Assembly (NCBI GenBank): GCA_905235355.1
Contig: CAJOLM010000048.1
Coordinates: 1-8,355, forward strand
Length of the DNA: 8,355 bases
Reading direction: 5' to 3'
Source: an uncultured Elusimicrobiales bacterium
GTDB lineage: Bacteria > Elusimicrobiota > Elusimicrobia > Elusimicrobiales > Elusimicrobiaceae
Shown here: positions 6,317 through 8,355 of the stretch, piece by piece
How the letters are laid out: every line of letters begins with the position of its first letter
Numbering within the stretch: position 1 is the stretch's first letter
Made by a program: the position numbers and the translations under genes
Notes under the pieces: model-generated
Told to the model about the DNA's origin: nothing
Database searches by the model: none
The model's input: the letters and a program-made list of their open reading frames with translations, nothing else

Positions 6317-6322
6317 ATTATA
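6317..6322 (-). promoter_or_regulatory. -10 box of the lpxL-gmhB-DUF3108-rfaE1-kdsB operon
   Basis: A perfect TATAAT on the minus strand, followed by AAGGT and then the lpxL ATG. The region 17 nt upstream (CGGGAC at 6345-6340) is a poor -35. Initiation 6-7 nt downstream of the box would fall at or beside the ATG, which suggests a leaderless transcript if this box is used. Confidence 0.55.
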
Positions 6323-6360
6323 CTAATTTTCAGCCGGACGTCCCGCCGTGTTTTATTCTG

Positions 6361-6391
6361 TTGCTAAAAAAGGAAAAATAAATGCTACAAT
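6361..6391 (+). promoter_or_regulatory. Promoter of lpxK
   Basis: TTGCTA (6361-6366) and the extended -10 TGCTACAAT (6383-6391, hexamer 6386-6391) are 19 nt apart. That is longer than ideal but tolerable with the TGn extension. The predicted start near 6398 leaves a leader of about 23 nt that contains the lpxK ribosome site. Confidence 0.5.
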
Positions 6392-6410
6392 ATAGCGACC
6401 CTTGATTTAT

Positions 6411-6415
6411 GGGAG
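6411..6415 (+). promoter_or_regulatory. Ribosome binding site deciding the lpxK start
   Basis: GGGAG lies 5 nt before the ATG at 6421. The upstream in-frame ATG at 6409 overlaps this site and has no ribosome site of its own, so 6421 is preferred. Confidence 0.7.
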
Positions 6416-6420
6416 CGACT

Positions 6421-7524
6421 ATGAATTCTACAACTTTACGCGATAAACTAAAACAGAACTGGGCCGGACGTTTTTTACTTTTAGTGGCCAGCAAATTTTA
6501 TGGCTTGGGGGGTTTTTTACACCGTGCCGCTTATAAAAACGGGTGGCTGACTGCCCAATCCGTCAATTCCCGGGTGGTGTGCGTGGGTAATATTACTGTC
6601 GGAGGCACCGGCAAAACTACCGCGGTCCTTTTGGCTGCCACTACGTTAGCCAAAGAGGGCATCCGTGTGAGTATTGTTTCCCGCGGATACAAACGCCAGC
6701 AAAAAAATAAAGATGATGTCGTTATCCTATATGACAATCCGGATGCCGATTGGCGTTTGGCCGGCGACGAGCCGTATATGATGAGCCGCGCCCTGCTGCA
6801 ATATCAGGTGCCGGTGGTCATTGGGCGCAACCGCGCTAAGGCTGCCACGGAAGCATTAAAGCGTTTCCGCAGCCAAATCATTTTGCTAGACGACGGCTTG
6901 CAGCATCACAAATTAAAACGTGACGCAAACATTGTGCTCATTGATGCCAAAAATCCGTTTGGCGGCGGGGAATTATTGCCGCTGGGCAATCTGCGTGAGC
7001 CGTTAAGCGCGCTGCAGCGGGCGTCTTTTATTGTGCTGACGCATTGTAATCAAGTGACCGAGCGCGAGCTGGAAGACATCAAAGACAAAATCCGCGAATA
7101 TAATGACCAGGTGGAAATAGTAGAAAGCGAACACAAGCCGGAATATTACTTTGATGTATGCAACGCGCAAAAAGTAGATTTAGCAGATATTAAAGGTGAG
7201 GTCGCCTGCTTTAGTGCTTTGGGTCACCCGGAAACCTTTGAAAACACTTTAAAGGATTTGGGGTTGGAGCTCAAACAAATGTGGCGCTTTGCCGATCACC
7301 AGCACTATACCGAAGCGAATTTGCGTACCTTTGCCGAAACGCGCGGGGATTTGCCGCTGATTACCACGTTTAAGGACTTTGTAAAATTTCCTGATAACTG
7401 GCGCGATATCCTGACAGAGAAGGTGTATGTGCTATCTATTAATTTAAAGATACGCGGCGGCGAGGCAGAATTTAATAAATTCACCGACGCACTCTATCCC
7501 GGCTTTTCCAAAATGACGAAATAA
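6421..7524 (+). CDS. lpxK: Tetraacyldisaccharide 4'-kinase
   Basis: Phosphorylates the 4' position of the tetraacyldisaccharide 1-phosphate to form lipid IVA, the acceptor for Kdo and then for late acylation; a peripheral inner-membrane P-loop kinase. From the ATG at 6421 the product has 367 residues, slightly longer than E. coli LpxK (328). Family blocks: an N-terminal hydrophobic/amphipathic region (about 10-45), Walker A GNITVGGTGKTT (56-67), SRGYKR (87-92), GDEP (115-118), the DDGLQHHKLKRD motif (157-168), and LPLGNLREP (186-194). The C-terminal part keeps CFSALGHPETF (264-274 approx.) and ADHQHYT (about 290-296), as in LpxK proteins. The longest open frame starts 12 nt earlier at 6409, but the GGGAG site favours 6421. 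It has its own promoter and terminator and is transcribed away from lpxL, another lipid A gene. Confidence 0.96.
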   Translation: MNSTTLRDKLKQNWAGRFLLLVASKFYGLGGFLHRAAYKNGWLTAQSVNSRVVCVGNITVGGTGKTTAVLLAATTLAKEGIRVSIVSRGYKRQQKNKDDVVILYDNPDADWRLAGDEPYMMSRALLQYQVPVVIGRNRAKAATEALKRFRSQIILLDDGLQHHKLKRDANIVLIDAKNPFGGGELLPLGNLREPLSALQRASFIVLTHCNQVTERELEDIKDKIREYNDQVEIVESEHKPEYYFDVCNAQKVDLADIKGEVACFSALGHPETFENTLKDLGLELKQMWRFADHQHYTEANLRTFAETRGDLPLITTFKDFVKFPDNWRDILTEKVYVLSINLKIRGGEAEFNKFTDALYPGFSKMTK

Positions 7525-7526
7525 GC

Positions 7527-7553
7527 AAAACCCCGCCGCGTGCGGGGTTTTTT
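7527..7553 (+). terminator. Rho-independent terminator of lpxK
   Basis: AAAACCCCGC (7527-7536) pairs with GCGGGGTTTT (7542-7551) around the loop CGCGT, giving a 10-bp stem, and a T run continues to 7553. It starts 3 nt after the lpxK TAA. The A run on the 5' arm could also support minus-strand termination, although no minus-strand gene lies immediately to its right. Confidence 0.9.
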
Positions 7554-7561
7554 GATACAAT
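7553..7561 (+). promoter_or_regulatory. Extended -10 promoter of the HExxH membrane protein gene
   Basis: TGATACAAT is a TGn-extended -10 (hexamer TACAAT, 7556-7561). It overlaps the end of the lpxK terminator T run and ends 6 nt before the ATG at 7568. No -35 match exists at the usual distance, where the terminator stem lies. Initiation would fall at about the ATG. Confidence 0.45.
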
Positions 7562-7567
7562 ACTTCC

Positions 7568-8191
7568 ATGAAGGAACTACTGCATTGGCTGGACCCGTAC
7601 AAACAAAGCTGCTTTTATTTCCGCTGGAGCTTTATCGGCTTGCTGGTGTTTGCGCTGCTGGTGTGGTGGGGGACGGCGCAGCTGGATAGTAATTTTATGC
7701 AAGCCTTGCTGAACAACCGCTTTGTCTATTTGCCCAATTATTTAACGCATGAATTTTCACACCGGATTTGGTGCCGTTTTGGCTGGGAGTGGTGGTGCTA
7801 TGCGTCGGGTAACTTCATGGAAACGCTGATTCCGCTTGTCTTGTGTTTTGTGGCGCTTGGGCATCACGGCGGACGGTATTTATTGCCGCCGCTATTGTAT
7901 TGGCTCAGTACCACACTATATGGCGCGGGTGTTTATGCGGCAGACGCGCGCGCAATGAAATTGCCGCTGACGTCTTCAGATATGATGAGCAATTACGCCC
8001 CCGGCGTCATGAAGGGCGATTGGTATTATATTTTGCAGCCCTTGGGCCTGCTGGAAAAAGACGTGCTGATTGGGCATATTTTGATGTTTTTGGCGGTGTT
8101 TACGCTGGTGCTGGCGGCAATCAGTTTGTGGTATTATTGGACGCACACAGAGCAATATTTCCAACTAGACCAAAGTGATATGCGTGTGTAA
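7568..8191 (+). CDS. Polytopic membrane protein with HExxH motif, putative zinc-metalloprotease-like family of unknown function
   Basis: A 207-residue protein rich in Trp, Leu and aromatic residues. Likely membrane segments are at about 18-37, 82-99, 103-122 and 168-191. Just before the second segment is THEFSHRIW, an HExxH motif (His61, Glu62, His65), the zinc-binding and catalytic pattern of many metalloproteases. It is followed by FGWEWW (71-76) and SGNFMETLIPL (80-90). Further on are YAADARAMKLPL (123-134) and GDWYYILQPLGLL (150-162). From memory, this order of HExxH, a G-N/S-x2-Q/E-x-L-x-P block, a DAR-x2-LPL block and a DW-x2-IL block recurs in small uncharacterised membrane proteins of several Gram-negative groups, loosely like M50 site-2 proteases. 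Activity and substrate are unknown, and no clear third zinc ligand can be assigned (Glu85, Asp126 and Asp151 are candidates). An in-frame TGA at 7553-7555 excludes a longer start. No Shine-Dalgarno is visible. Flanking terminators make it monocistronic. Confidence 0.8.
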   Translation: MKELLHWLDPYKQSCFYFRWSFIGLLVFALLVWWGTAQLDSNFMQALLNNRFVYLPNYLTHEFSHRIWCRFGWEWWCYASGNFMETLIPLVLCFVALGHHGGRYLLPPLLYWLSTTLYGAGVYAADARAMKLPLTSSDMMSNYAPGVMKGDWYYILQPLGLLEKDVLIGHILMFLAVFTLVLAAISLWYYWTHTEQYFQLDQSDMRV

Positions 8192-8213
8192 AAAAATGTA
8201 TCTTTAATAACTG

Positions 8214-8243
8214 GCCCCCTGTTGATAGCGGGGGGTATTTTTT
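8214..8243 (+). terminator. Rho-independent terminator after the HExxH membrane protein gene
   Basis: CCCCC (8215-8219) pairs with GGGGG (8231-8235), extended inward by T-G, G-C and T-G pairs to a 5-nt loop, and outward by a G-T pair. A T run follows at 8238-8243. It lies 23 nt after the stop codon. On the minus strand no T run follows the stem, so it works in one direction only. Confidence 0.8.
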
Positions 8244-8355
8244 GTGTTTTTATGACGGCAAAATAGGGCTGTTAGGGTTCAATACATATGAGACTATTCC
8301 GACGACGTTTTCCGAAACAATTTAAGACAATCTCTTTTTATCCTCTTAAAATAAG

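Noticed and set aside
6409..6420. ATG at 6409 as the lpxK start.
   Set aside because: It overlaps the GGGAG ribosome site that serves the ATG at 6421, and adds four residues of no clear value.
8294..8354. Possible minus-strand gene tail (ending near KTSSE, stop at 8294-8296) entering from the right edge.
   Set aside because: It is 19 codons with no homology signal, and the adjacent hairpin lacks a T run on the minus strand to serve as its terminator. It competes equally with the plus-strand reading, so neither is supported.
8288..8355. Possible plus-strand gene start (ATG at 8288, beginning MRLFRRRF) open to the right edge.
   Set aside because: Only 22 codons are visible, with no good ribosome site and no recognisable domain. 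The stretch 8244-8355 cannot be assigned with this little sequence.
1..8355. A hidden mobile element, CRISPR array, tRNA, rRNA or riboswitch.
   Set aside because: I saw no terminal inverted repeats, transposase motifs, regularly spaced repeats, tRNA-like cloverleaf or long structured leaders. The genes fill nearly all of the window, and the largest gap is 112 nt.

Overview
The window reads as chromosomal core DNA from a Gram-negative (diderm) bacterium that makes lipopolysaccharide with Kdo and heptose. Seven complete genes have recognisable families, one further complete gene is an uncharacterised membrane protein, and one gene is cut by the left edge. The left-edge fragment looks like the C-terminal part of a type IV pilin-like protein with a spaced cysteine pair, a style common in gut Elusimicrobiota. 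Together with the gene set this makes Elusimicrobiota my best guess, but that is an inference from style and not a proof. I see no mobile element, CRISPR array, tRNA, rRNA or riboswitch.

Layout. Positions 1-327 (+) hold the end of the pilin-like gene. It converges on pyrG (359-1948, -) across a hairpin that can terminate transcription in both directions. From 6311 leftwards a compact minus-strand cluster runs in the order lpxL-type acyltransferase, gmhB, a DUF3108 lipoprotein, rfaE1 (hldE kinase domain), kdsB, then a terminator-like hairpin, then pyrG. The first five genes overlap by 16, 8 and 4 nt or are 17 nt apart, so they are very probably one operon. Divergently, at 6421-7524 (+), lies lpxK, followed by its own terminator. 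Next comes a small polytopic membrane protein with an HEFSH zinc-protease-like motif (7568-8191, +), closed by another terminator. The last 112 bases hold no gene I can support.

How the genes work together. GmhB and RfaE1 carry out two steps of ADP-heptose synthesis. KdsB activates Kdo as CMP-Kdo, using CTP that PyrG supplies. LpxK phosphorylates the lipid A disaccharide, and the LpxL-type enzyme adds a late acyl chain after Kdo transfer. The DUF3108 lipoprotein has no assigned role, but its place inside this operon suggests an envelope function linked to LPS. The rest of the heptose pathway (gmhA, the rfaE2 cytidylyltransferase-like domain, hldD) and the other Kdo genes are not in the window.

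The least ordinary points are the HExxH membrane protein, two genes whose -10 boxes lie only 5-6 nt from the start codon (possible leaderless mRNAs), the hairpin placed directly in front of pyrG, and the lipoprotein of unknown function inside the heptose/Kdo operon. I found no convincing new multi-gene system; most of the window is ordinary envelope biosynthesis.
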